Shown here: positions 1-6,343 of the stretch, in pieces
Numbering within the stretch: position 1 is the stretch's first letter
Layout: each line of letters starts with the position of its first letter
Program-made: the position numbers and the translations under genes
Source of the DNA: Calditrichota bacterium
GTDB lineage: Bacteria; Calditrichota; Calditrichia; Calditrichales; Calditrichaceae
DNA length: 7,658 bases
Direction: 5' to 3'
Assembly (NCBI GenBank): GCA_024278715.1
Contig: JAJRSN010000144.1
Location: 1-7,658 of the forward strand
The notes under the pieces: model-generated
Told to the model about the DNA's origin: nothing
Database searches by the model: none
Seen by the model: the letters and a program-made list of their open reading frames with translations, nothing else

Positions 1-371
1 CCCATTTTTCCGGTGGCGCAAAATTTACAATCCAGCGCGCAGCCCACCTGCGAAGAAATGCAAAAAGTTACCCGCTTGCCTTCGTAAATGATAACGCCCT
101 CGATCTTCAATCCGTCGGGCAACCGCCACAATAATTTGGTCGTTTGGTCGATCGGCGAGGTAATTCGATCCAACTCCTTAAAACTGCGCAAAGTAAAATC
201 CTGCGCTAATTTTTGACGCAGCGCTTTGGAAAGATTGGTGAATTCGGCAAAATCCTCGTACGCCTTTTGGAACACGCCCTGATACACCTGTCTGGCGCGA
301 TATTTTGGTTCGCCCGATTCCTTAAAATAGGTTTCCAACTCTTCTACGGACAGGTTTAAAATATTCTTCAT
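1..371 (-). CDS. rlmN: RlmN, dual-specificity 23S rRNA/tRNA adenine-C2 methyltransferase (N-terminal part, cut by window edge)
   Basis: The first 123 codons of a gene that continues beyond position 1. The product starts MKNILNLSVEELETYF and has the small N-terminal RlmN domain, with a KYRARQVYQGVF segment at about residues 24-35 and TNLSKALRQKL at about 45-55. It then enters the radical-SAM barrel with SSQVGCALDCKFCATGKMG at about 105-123. The CX3CX2C cysteines (C110, C114, C117) would hold the 4Fe-4S cluster that cleaves S-adenosylmethionine. RlmN methylates C2 of A2503 in 23S rRNA and of A37 in some tRNAs, in the cytoplasm. The ATG at 371 is preceded by an AAAGGAT-like ribosome site. The C-terminal catalytic part, including the cysteine that carries the methyl group, lies outside the window. 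The gene is divergent from the MoxR gene. The identification is firm because the cysteine signature and its surroundings are specific to RlmN/Cfr, and the housekeeping form is much the likelier. Confidence 0.95.
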   Translation of the reverse strand, partial: MKNILNLSVEELETYFKESGEPKYRARQVYQGVFQKAYEDFAEFTNLSKALRQKLAQDFTLRSFKELDRITSPIDQTTKLLWRLPDGLKIEGVIIYEGKRVTFCISSQVGCALDCKFCATGKM

Positions 372-401
372 TCTTCGATTAAATCCTTTTGACTAACTTT
401 T

Positions 402-425
402 AACCTTGGTTTTGAATGCAAGGTT
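402..425. repeat. 7-bp inverted repeat in the rlmN/moxR divergent intergenic region
   Basis: AACCTTG (402-408) and CAAGGTT (419-425) are perfect inverted repeats separated by 10 nt. They lie 31-54 nt upstream of the rlmN start, inside the 276-nt gap between divergent genes. No T-run follows on either strand, so it does not look like an intrinsic terminator. It could be an operator or a short hairpin in the rlmN leader. The rest of the gap (372-647) shows no ORF or RNA gene that I recognise. Confidence 0.4.
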
Positions 426-564
426 TGTCATTGATTACGTTGCGATCATTCTGCGCAATCCCGCTCGGCTTTCGGCGTCGGCGAAACATTTCGGCTTTTG
501 GAAAATATTTCTTTTTCCCAGCCCGTGAATCTCAATTTGCCGTTAATTGTTGCCCGGCTTTTAC

Positions 565-593
565 TTGCTTTTAATTTTAAGCTTATGTAAACT
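565..593 (+). promoter_or_regulatory. Possible sigma-70-type promoter for the MoxR gene
   Basis: TTGCTT (565-570) and TAAACT (588-593) are separated by 17 nt in an AT-rich stretch, giving a leader of about 48 nt before the ATG at 648. Both hexamers match the consensus only partly (3/6 and 4/6). A second pair, TTGCAA (605-610) and TGTAAT (627-632) with a 16-nt spacer, matches better, but would start transcription almost on the ribosome site. Either call is tentative. Confidence 0.25.
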
Positions 594-638
594 CAAATTT
601 TGATTTGCAATTTACTGAAATGCGATTGTAATAACAAT

Positions 639-643
639 AGGGG
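639..643 (+). promoter_or_regulatory. Ribosome binding site setting the MoxR start at 648
   Basis: AGGGG sits 4 nt upstream of the ATG at 648. This favours that start over an in-frame TTG at 600, which would add a 16-residue, cysteine- and asparagine-rich extension that does not fit MoxR proteins. Confidence 0.5.
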
Positions 644-647
644 TACC

Positions 648-1628
648 ATGGGAGAAGATGTCCAAATAGCCGAAGCCATAGCCCGGGCGTTCGAAACTAT
701 CAAAAAAGAATTGGGTCGGGTCATCGTAGGGCAGGAAGAGATCATCGAAGAACTGCTAATTGCGCTCTTTGCTCGCGGGCACTGTCTTTTAATCGGTGTG
801 CCCGGACTGGCTAAAACGCTAATCATCCGTACTCTGGGGCAAATTCTGAATTTGCAGTTTTCGCGTATTCAGTTTACGCCGGATTTAATGCCTTCGGACA
901 TTACGGGCTCGGAAATTTTAGAAGAAGACAAAACCACGGGGCAAAAGACCTTTAGGTTCATTAAAGGACCCATTTTCGCCAACATCGTTTTAGCCGACGA
1001 AATCAACCGCACGCCTCCCAAAACCCAATCCGCGCTTTTGGAAGCCATGCAGGAATACCGGGTAACCGCTTCGGGACAAACTTTTGTGCTGGACGAGCCT
1101 TTTTTTGTTTTAGCCACGCAAAACCCGATTGAACAGGAAGGCACCTACCCCCTTCCGGAAGCCCAATTAGACCGCTTCATGTTCAGCTTGTGGCTGGATT
1201 ACCCGAGCTTTGAGCAGGAGGTGGAAATTGTCAGACGAACCACGGTGGAAGAATTGCACGACCTTGAGCCGGTGGTACAGAAATCCGAAATACTTAACTT
1301 TCAGAAGTTAATCCGCCGGGTGCCGGTTGCGGACAATGTGATTGAATATGCCGTTAAGCTGGTGTCGCTTACCAGACCCGGCAACAAGAGCGGTGAAAAA
1401 ATCGATGAATGGATTCGCTGGGGCGCGGGTCCGCGTGCTTCGCAATATTTAATTTTAGGCGCCAAAGTCCGGGCTTTGTTGTACAACCGTTTTACGCCGG
1501 AAATAGAAGACATCCGCCATCTTGCTCTGCCGGTGTTGCGCCATCGGCTGGTAACCTCTTACAGCGCCGAAGCCGAAGGTATGGGAACGAAAGAAATCGT
1601 GGATTTTATTATGCAAAAAATGGCATGA
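648..1628 (+). CDS. MoxR-family AAA+ ATPase
   Basis: A 326-residue cytoplasmic ATPase of normal MoxR length. These proteins act as chaperones that help assemble or activate partner complexes, usually together with a DUF58 or von Willebrand A domain protein. Visible parts are an N-terminal helix ending in VIVGQEE (25-31), Walker A GVPGLAKT (50-57), FTPDLMPSDITGSE (76-89, typical of the family), Walker B IVLADE (113-118) followed by INRTPPKTQSALLEAMQE, sensor 1 ATQNP (156-160), the arginine finger in LDRF (R176), and the lid/sensor-2 motif GAGPRASQ (259-266). All catalytic residues are present, so the protein should hydrolyse ATP. I chose ATG 648 because of the AGGGG just upstream and because the 16 residues encoded before it look non-coding. 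The usual DUF58/VWA/transglutaminase neighbours are missing: rlmN lies divergently upstream and a sensor kinase downstream. The client is therefore unknown. The family assignment is very secure. Confidence 0.95.
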   Translation: MGEDVQIAEAIARAFETIKKELGRVIVGQEEIIEELLIALFARGHCLLIGVPGLAKTLIIRTLGQILNLQFSRIQFTPDLMPSDITGSEILEEDKTTGQKTFRFIKGPIFANIVLADEINRTPPKTQSALLEAMQEYRVTASGQTFVLDEPFFVLATQNPIEQEGTYPLPEAQLDRFMFSLWLDYPSFEQEVEIVRRTTVEELHDLEPVVQKSEILNFQKLIRRVPVADNVIEYAVKLVSLTRPGNKSGEKIDEWIRWGAGPRASQYLILGAKVRALLYNRFTPEIEDIRHLALPVLRHRLVTSYSAEAEGMGTKEIVDFIMQKMA

Positions 1629-1729
1629 TTCCGATTCGCCAACACGCATTTTAACTAATTTCTCAATCTGCCCAACGATTGAACTAATTGTGAATAGGGA
1701 TTCCCCCTGTTAATGAAAGCGGCTTCCCG

Positions 1730-1757
1730 TTAACTTCGGATTCTTATCTCTTAAAAT
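1730..1757 (+). promoter_or_regulatory. Possible sigma-70-type promoter of the kinase-regulator operon
   Basis: TTAACT (1730-1735) and TAAAAT (1752-1757) are 16 nt apart and match the -35 and -10 consensus at 4/6 and 5/6 positions. Transcription would begin near 1764, giving a leader of about 75 nt. The intergenic stretch 1629-1839 contains no ORF, RNA gene or clear terminator hairpin. Confidence 0.25.
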
Positions 1758-1782
1758 TTTCGATACGTCTCTCTTTCCTTAT

Positions 1783-1798
1783 TGGCGTGTTCTTTGTA
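1783..1798 (+). promoter_or_regulatory. Imperfect sigma-54 (-24/-12)-like element upstream of the kinase gene
   Basis: TGGCGTGTTCTTTGTA has the spacing of a sigma-54 promoter (TGGCACG-N4-TTGCA). The -24 GG is at 1784-1785, and GT replaces the usual GC at 1796-1797. The operon encodes a sigma-54 activator, so self-activation would make sense. The lost C at -12 is a serious mismatch, so the call is weak. Confidence 0.2.
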
Positions 1799-1839
1799 TT
1801 TTAACCCCGAACCTTAAACAAACAGGAATCCGGAAATTA

Positions 1840-3852
1840 ATGCCAAAGAACTATTTTTCAGCCGTAAAAATTTGGGGCGTGCTGCTTTTTGTGATATTGG
1901 CTTCGATAATCTTTCTGCCGGCATTAGCGGAATACCACTCCACTAAAAAAGACCTGCTGCGCTTATGGCAGGATCAGAGCCGTTTGGTCGCCGAAACAAT
2001 CGTCCGCGGCAGCGAAAACATGCTACGCTTTGACGAAGAAATTTTCGCCGAACGCCGTGATCGTTTATTGTCCGACGGCTTGACTCTGCGGCAGTTGGAC
2101 AGTCTCGATTACCCCGACAAAAAACGCGTCGTCAACTTTGTCCGAAACCGCGCAGGAATAAAATTGTTCTTTTTCGATCCTTACGGAAATCGCATCTGGC
2201 CTCCGGAGCCGCGAAGCCCGCGCCGCTTTTTAAAAGAAATTCAAAACCGAATTCGCCGGCTGATTCAGTCCATGCCCGCCGATTCGCTCGTTTTACTGAT
2301 ACAGCCGTCCGAAACGCGAATTAAATTTCCCCCCGGAGTCCTGATCCGCAGAGCAAAGAACCGCGGTTATATTTTCGCTTTGTATCGTCCCGCCATGATG
2401 AACAAATTTGCCCGCTTCCGCCGTCTGCGCGAATGGTTCGAGCAAATATCCAAATCGCCCGATATTCTTTACATTCAACTGCAAAGAGGTCCCCGAATTA
2501 TTGCTCAAACCGGCAAACCTGTTTTTCCGCCGCTTACCCTGCGCCAGCAGACGAGAATTGATCGATTCAGATGGAAAATCATCGATTTTCGGGACGAACA
2601 AATTTTCGATTACATTCAACGCGCGCCCGGCGATTTATTTGTCCGCGTGGGAATTTCCGCCGTTCCCTTAAAACATTTGCAATCCAGTCTGACCCGGCGT
2701 CTGATCTTTAATTCGCTTATTCTGCTGATTATCGGTTTTTTTGTATTACGATTTTTTATCGGCAGGCAAAACCTCTCTTTTTTGCGGCAAAAGCTCCGTC
2801 AGGCGGAAACCTACACCGGCTCCATTCTCAAAAACATGAGCGAAGGCATTATCTCCTTTAACGAACCGGGCAAAATCGATTTGATGAATCAATGGGCAGC
2901 GGAACTGTTTGCGAAGGACGCCAAGGACAAAATCACCTTTGAGCAGCTCCCTTTTGACGACCGGCTCAAACGGAAGATTTTACATTTCAGCGAATTCACG
3001 GATGTTCCCTTTGAATACAGGGGTCGGTTTTTGCTTTTGAGCGGACGTCAGATCACCTTTCAGCCTTTCGCGGAAAATGCCGCGCCGACTCGTTTGTTTC
3101 TGATTATTATTCGTGATTTTACCACACAAAAAGAATTGGAAACCATCCGCAGCCGTCGCAGCAAGCTGTTAGCCATGGGCGAATTAGCGTCGCGCGTGGC
3201 GCACGAAATCCGCAATCCTTTAAACGGCATTGCCATGTTAGCCCAGCGTTTGCAAAAAGAATTCACCCCAACCGAACAGCAGGACGAATACAAAAAAATG
3301 ACCGGCGCAATTCGCCAGGAAACCCGCCGCATCAATGAAATCGTGCAGTCTTTTCTGCTTTACGCCAAAACGCCGAAAATGAGCTTTGAACCGGTTTCTC
3401 TCTCCCGATTTTTACGAGATTTAGAACCGATTTTGCAAGCCGTCGGACCCAACCGCGTTAATTTAACGATCGAACATGACGCCGTGGCTGCCATCGATCG
3501 CGATCAATTGAAACAGGTAATGATCAATCTGGTCAAAAATGCAATGGAAGCTTCGCCGCCCGATTTACCGGTGAATATAAGTTTGCGGAAAAATGAAGAC
3601 AGTTGTCAAATTTTAATCGAAGATTTGGGAACAGGAGTATCCGAAAAACACAATGACCGGATTTTTGACCTTTATTTTACGACCAAAGACGACGGGACGG
3701 GTTTGGGTTTGAGCATTGTGGAAAAAATAATCGAGAGCCACGGAGGAAGGGTTCGGTTTGAAAGTCCGTATCAAAAGAACGGACAAACGGTAAAAGGAAC
3801 GCGGTTTATTATCGAGCTGCCGGCAATAAATAATCAGGAAGAAAAAGCATGA
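1840..3852 (+). CDS. Membrane-bound PAS-domain sensor histidine kinase (NtrB/AtoS/ZraS-like)
   Basis: A 670-residue sensor kinase that should autophosphorylate on a histidine and pass the phosphate to the regulator encoded next. A membrane helix at about residues 10-30 is followed by an extracytoplasmic domain of about 257 residues. That domain has the alternating strand/helix look of a Cache-like sensor (for example GIKLFFFDPYGNRI), which is inference. The second membrane helix is at about 288-307. No clear HAMP domain follows. A short helical linker leads to a PAS domain (about 322-430) and then HisKA, with the H-box RVAHEIRNPLNG and phospho-acceptor H455. The HATPase domain has the N-box VKNAMEA (N567), the G1 box DLGTG (595-599), an F-box around FDLYFTTK (609-616) and the G2 box GTGLG (619-623). 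The kinase core is intact. The sensor domain is strikingly basic. The ATG at 1840 follows a GGAA ribosome site. The stop overlaps the regulator start by 4 bp (ATGA), so the two are translationally coupled. The ligand cannot be told from sequence. Confidence 0.93.
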   Translation: MPKNYFSAVKIWGVLLFVILASIIFLPALAEYHSTKKDLLRLWQDQSRLVAETIVRGSENMLRFDEEIFAERRDRLLSDGLTLRQLDSLDYPDKKRVVNFVRNRAGIKLFFFDPYGNRIWPPEPRSPRRFLKEIQNRIRRLIQSMPADSLVLLIQPSETRIKFPPGVLIRRAKNRGYIFALYRPAMMNKFARFRRLREWFEQISKSPDILYIQLQRGPRIIAQTGKPVFPPLTLRQQTRIDRFRWKIIDFRDEQIFDYIQRAPGDLFVRVGISAVPLKHLQSSLTRRLIFNSLILLIIGFFVLRFFIGRQNLSFLRQKLRQAETYTGSILKNMSEGIISFNEPGKIDLMNQWAAELFAKDAKDKITFEQLPFDDRLKRKILHFSEFTDVPFEYRGRFLLLSGRQITFQPFAENAAPTRLFLIIIRDFTTQKELETIRSRRSKLLAMGELASRVAHEIRNPLNGIAMLAQRLQKEFTPTEQQDEYKKMTGAIRQETRRINEIVQSFLLYAKTPKMSFEPVSLSRFLRDLEPILQAVGPNRVNLTIEHDAVAAIDRDQLKQVMINLVKNAMEASPPDLPVNISLRKNEDSCQILIEDLGTGVSEKHNDRIFDLYFTTKDDGTGLGLSIVEKIIESHGGRVRFESPYQKNGQTVKGTRFIIELPAINNQEEKA

Positions 3853-5225
3853 AACCGTTTACCATATTGGTTGTGGATGACGAGAAGATTCAGCGTGAAT
3901 CGCTATCGGGGTTTTTAAGAAAAAAGGGCTATCGCGTTCTGTCGGCGCAAAACTATGACGCCGGCTATAACGCAGTGAAAGAAAATACAATCGATTTGAT
4001 TCTCACGGACGTTAAAATGGGCGGAAAATCGGGTTACGAATTATTGCGGTCGGTTAAAGAGTTAAATCCGGAAATCACCGTGATAATTATGACGGCTTAC
4101 GGCAATGTGGAAGAAGCGGTGGCAGCCATGAAAGACGGCGCGTATGATTACCTGACCAAACCTCTGGATTTAGACGAAGTGGAATTGCTGATCCATCGCG
4201 CTTTACAGTTCAAACTGCTGAAAAGCGAAAATCAGGAATTGCGTCAAAAGTTAGAAGCAAAACACCGTTTTACAAATATCATCACCAACAGCCCGTTAAT
4301 GGAAGAAGTATTGAATGTTGCCGTCCGTTCGGCGAACAGTAAAACATCGATACTGATCGAGGGCGAAAGCGGAACGGGAAAAGAGTTGATTGCCCGGGCA
4401 ATTCATTACGCCAGTCCGCGAAAAGACAAACCGTTGATTGTGGTCAATTGCGCAGCCATTACCGAAAGCCTTATCGAAAGCGAACTTTTCGGACACGAAA
4501 AGGGCGCCTTTACCGGAGCCGTGCAAGCCAGGGCTGGACGAGTTGAGAAAGCCGACGGCGGCACGCTTTTTCTGGATGAGGTGGGCGATGTGCCTTTATC
4601 GGTGCAGGTAAAATTATTACGTTTTTTGCAGTTCGGAGAATTCCAGCGTTTGGGAAGCAATCAAACCCTTAAGGTGGATGTGCGTTTAATTGCGGCTACC
4701 AATCGCGATCTGCACGAGATGATCGCCCGAAATCAATTCCGCGAAGATTTTTACTACCGTCTGAATGTCATCAATATTCAGGTTCCTCCCTTGCGCAAAC
4801 GGAAAGAAGATATTCCGCTGTTGATCGATCATTTCATCAAAAAATACGCACAGGAAAACCATAAAGATGTGCGGAGTATTTCCCGCGAGGCGTTCGACTT
4901 ACTGATGAAATACGATTACCCGGGCAATGTTCGCGAGCTGGAAAACCTGATCGAACGCGCGGTGGTTTTAGCCCGATCCGATATTATCGAAAAAGAAGAC
5001 CTGCCCGTTCAGTTTCATGTTAAAGAAAGCCAAAAGACTTCCGCGCCGCCGCTGGATTTTTACCCGGGCAATATCAGAGAAAAAATCGAAGCCTTCGAAA
5101 AAGACTTGATTGCGCGGGCGTTGAAAGAGGCAAATTTTAATCAAAGCAAAGCGGCGCGCAACCTGGGTATCAGTGAACGTAACCTGCGCTATAAAATGCA
5201 AAAATATGGTTTAAAAAATTCCTGA
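3849..5225 (+). CDS. Sigma-54-dependent response regulator (NtrC/ZraR/AtoC type)
   Basis: A 458-residue three-domain activator with the usual length and order for the family. The receiver domain (about 5-120) has the acidic pocket D10-D11, phospho-acceptor D54, T82 and K104. The AAA+ sigma-54 interaction domain (about 143-375) has Walker A GESGTGKE (172-179), the sigma-54-contacting loop GAFTGA (219-224), and Walker B LFLDE (D243, E244). The FRED-YYRLNV and YPGNVRELENLIERAV segments follow. The C-terminal Fis-type helix-turn-helix (about 429-453, within NQSKAARNLGISERNLRYKM) binds DNA upstream of target promoters. Every key residue is present, so it should be a competent phosphorylation-controlled activator of sigma-54 RNA polymerase. 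It overlaps the kinase gene by 4 bp, which makes that kinase its partner. Its targets are unknown. The cytochrome genes converging on it are candidates, and its own operon is another. The identity is firm, but the exact subfamily (ZraR, AtoC or other) cannot be fixed. Confidence 0.96.
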   Translation: MKPFTILVVDDEKIQRESLSGFLRKKGYRVLSAQNYDAGYNAVKENTIDLILTDVKMGGKSGYELLRSVKELNPEITVIIMTAYGNVEEAVAAMKDGAYDYLTKPLDLDEVELLIHRALQFKLLKSENQELRQKLEAKHRFTNIITNSPLMEEVLNVAVRSANSKTSILIEGESGTGKELIARAIHYASPRKDKPLIVVNCAAITESLIESELFGHEKGAFTGAVQARAGRVEKADGGTLFLDEVGDVPLSVQVKLLRFLQFGEFQRLGSNQTLKVDVRLIAATNRDLHEMIARNQFREDFYYRLNVINIQVPPLRKRKEDIPLLIDHFIKKYAQENHKDVRSISREAFDLLMKYDYPGNVRELENLIERAVVLARSDIIEKEDLPVQFHVKESQKTSAPPLDFYPGNIREKIEAFEKDLIARALKEANFNQSKAARNLGISERNLRYKMQKYGLKNS

Positions 5226-5268
5226 AAATTAAAATACGAATAAAAACAAAAAGCGGATAAACAATCTT

Positions 5269-5892
5269 CTATTTAATATGGCACGTTAAACATAACGAAC
5301 TTTTTTTGTTACCCTTTACCAATAAATTATCATTGCCCATCATGTTATGAACGTCATGACAAGAAGTGCAATGCAACTGGTTATCTACCAACAGATCTTT
5401 TTGAATCGTTTTACCCAAGCCCGATTCGGTTGAAGCCGGATCATAAAGCTCTCCGTCAACCAGGGCTAAATGGCTGTCATACACAAAAGATACAGGATGA
5501 TTATCGCTTAAATCGGTGCCTAATAAAGCTTTTCCTTTAATATAACGGCTTTCCTCAATGCTGCCGCCAAAATTATTCAACGCGATGGTACCGTCATGGC
5601 AGCTTAAACACAATTTTGATATTCCGGTAGGTTGACCGACTACGGCGTCAAGCGTATTGCTCTGATAAATCTTATATTCGGTTGTCTTGTAATTATGATC
5701 CCAAAGAGTGCTTTTTAACGAAGACTTTGTTCCTTCTTCTTTGGTGTGGCAAACTGCGCAGGTATTGGTCATAATGTTCCATGATTTGCCGGAAAAATCG
5801 TGTGGTGAATTAAGCAGAGTTTGAGCGTTTAACCCTGTAAATGCGGCTACAATAACAACAAGGGGTATAAATGCCTTCTTTCTCATGCTCAT
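5269..5892 (-). CDS. Exported tetrahaem c-type cytochrome
   Basis: A 207-residue periplasmic electron carrier. A Sec signal peptide (MSMRKK, then a hydrophobic core at about residues 7-21) probably ends at LNA-Q (residues 21-24). Four CXXCH haem sites follow: CAVCH (45-49), CLSCH (95-99), CTSCH (175-179) and CLTCH (201-205). The last lies two residues from the C-terminus. Six other histidines (31, 66, 132, 141, 174, 182) are available as distal ligands. The layout HDFSGK...CxxCH...LWDHNY...GQPTGISKLCLSCHDGTIAL resembles a cytochrome family common in iron- and sulfur-respiring bacteria. That family usually has HTPH after the first haem, whereas HTKE is seen here. I chose the ATG at 5892 because AAAGGAGG lies just upstream. 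The ATG at 5886 (10 nt from the site) is a possible alternative, and a TTG at 5943 is unlikely. The gene is downstream of the 15-haem cytochrome on the same strand, with its own leader. The redox partner and potential are unknown. Confidence 0.93.
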   Translation of the reverse strand: MSMRKKAFIPLVVIVAAFTGLNAQTLLNSPHDFSGKSWNIMTNTCAVCHTKEEGTKSSLKSTLWDHNYKTTEYKIYQSNTLDAVVGQPTGISKLCLSCHDGTIALNNFGGSIEESRYIKGKALLGTDLSDNHPVSFVYDSHLALVDGELYDPASTESGLGKTIQKDLLVDNQLHCTSCHDVHNMMGNDNLLVKGNKKSSLCLTCHIK

Positions 5893-5896
5893 GCTT

Positions 5897-5904
5897 CCTC
5901 CTTT
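5897..5904 (-). promoter_or_regulatory. Strong Shine-Dalgarno site deciding the tetrahaem cytochrome start
   Basis: On the minus strand this reads AAAGGAGG, the best ribosome site in the window. It is 4 nt from the ATG at 5892 and 10 nt from the ATG at 5886, and it rules against the upstream TTG at 5943. Confidence 0.7.
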
Positions 5905-5905
5905 A

Positions 5906-5940
5906 GTCGAATCCTCTATTCTATTATATATAGATTCGAC
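5906..5940. repeat. 8-bp dyad in the leader of the tetrahaem cytochrome gene
   Basis: GTCGAATC (5906-5913) and GATTCGAC (5933-5940) are perfect inverted repeats separated by 19 AT-rich nt. One arm ends a single nucleotide from the AAAGGAGG ribosome site. In RNA it could form a stem right before the ribosome site, acting as a control or stabilising element. In DNA it could be a two-half-site operator. A TATAAT sequence (minus strand, 5928-5923) lies between the arms. Which reading is right depends on where transcription starts. Confidence 0.55.
5923..5928 (-). promoter_or_regulatory. Possible -10 box for the tetrahaem cytochrome gene
   Basis: A perfect TATAAT on the minus strand lies 31 nt upstream of the ATG at 5892, inside the dyad. 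No good -35 is seen: TTTATT at 17 nt is poor. The upstream A/T tracts could help polymerase binding. The surrounding sequence is very AT-rich, so chance occurrence is a real concern. Confidence 0.3.
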
Positions 5941-5987
5941 CAAAAAATAAAAAATTTATTTTAAATAGGTTTCCTGATAGAAAATCA

Positions 5988-6003
5988 ATCAATTTTTGTA
6001 CCA
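5988..6003 (-). promoter_or_regulatory. Imperfect sigma-54 (-24/-12)-like element upstream of the tetrahaem cytochrome gene
   Basis: On the minus strand this reads TGGTACAAAAATTGAT. The -24 half (TGGTAC) is good and the spacing is right, but the -12 half is TTGAT where TTGCA/T is expected. A start here would give a leader of roughly 85 nt containing the whole 5906-5940 dyad. It is of interest only because a sigma-54 activator is encoded next door. Confidence 0.2.
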
Positions 6004-6039
6004 TTCTTTTAATATAGTAAACATAACGCATTTTCGTCG

Positions 6040-6306
6040 TTAAAAATTCTCGGGAATAAAAACTTGCCGCCCTTCCATGAATATTCCGCATTCCAGAGTG
6101 TTGCGCGGAATGTGCGCCTCCTGGCAAAAGGGATATTCCGATTTTCCCAAACTCGTCGGCATCCGGTAAAGCCGATTCATCATTACAGGCGGCAAAAATC
6201 CCGCAAATCGTTTTCCACAGCAAATGAACGGCTCTGGCATTACAGTTACGATTCTTAATAATCTCAACCCGAAAGAATAAAAAACAAATTTTTCTGATAG
6301 TCTCAT
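6040..6306 (-). CDS. Small hypothetical protein between two cytochrome genes
   Basis: An 88-residue ORF that I do not recognise. It begins 37 nt after the stop of the 15-haem cytochrome. A GGAAG ribosome site (6317-6313) lies 6 nt before the ATG at 6306. The ATG directly before it, at 6309, is an alternative giving 89 residues. Codon choice in the second half resembles the neighbouring genes. The N-terminus (about 7-30) is moderately hydrophobic but interrupted by arginines, so it is neither a clear signal peptide nor a clear membrane helix. It has four cysteines, two of them adjacent (CCG at about 29-31, counting from 6306), and no CXXCH. The C-terminal 40 residues (from about MPTSLGKSEYPFC to QVFIPENF) look like a folded, polar segment. 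Position suggests co-transcription with the cytochromes. It may instead be a remnant or chance ORF in the spacer, and an overlapping frame is also open for 99 codons. Confidence 0.42.
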   Translation of the reverse strand: MRLSEKFVFYSFGLRLLRIVTVMPEPFICCGKRFAGFLPPVMMNRLYRMPTSLGKSEYPFCQEAHIPRNTLECGIFMEGRQVFIPENF

Positions 6307-6312
6307 CATGTA

Positions 6313-6317
6313 CTTCC
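6313..6317 (-). promoter_or_regulatory. Ribosome binding site of the small ORF
   Basis: GGAAG on the minus strand, 6 nt from the ATG at 6306 and 3 nt from the ATG at 6309. Its spacing favours the second ATG and is the main argument that this small ORF is translated. Confidence 0.4.
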
Positions 6318-6343
6318 GATTATTTAACGAAAATCACCGGATA

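Noticed and set aside
600..647. N-terminal TTG-started extension of the MoxR ORF
   Set aside because: The 16 extra residues are cysteine/asparagine-rich and unlike MoxR N-termini, and a ribosome site precedes the ATG at 648.
1695..1735. Possible terminator after the MoxR gene (GGG-ATT-CCC and GTTAA/TTAAC pairs)
   Set aside because: The stems are only 3-5 bp, the loops are poor and no T-run follows.
2293..2619. 108-codon minus-strand ORF inside the kinase gene
   Set aside because: It is a shadow of the kinase sensor domain, with no ribosome site or domain signal.
5893..5943. TTG-started 17-residue extension of the tetrahaem cytochrome
   Set aside because: It would run through the dyad and the AAAGGAGG site and bury the signal peptide behind a charged leader.
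5924..6223. 99-codon minus-strand ORF overlapping the small ORF
   Set aside because: It has no ribosome site and no recognisable motif, and its AT-rich 3' part runs into the promoter region of the tetrahaem gene. The other frame has better signals.
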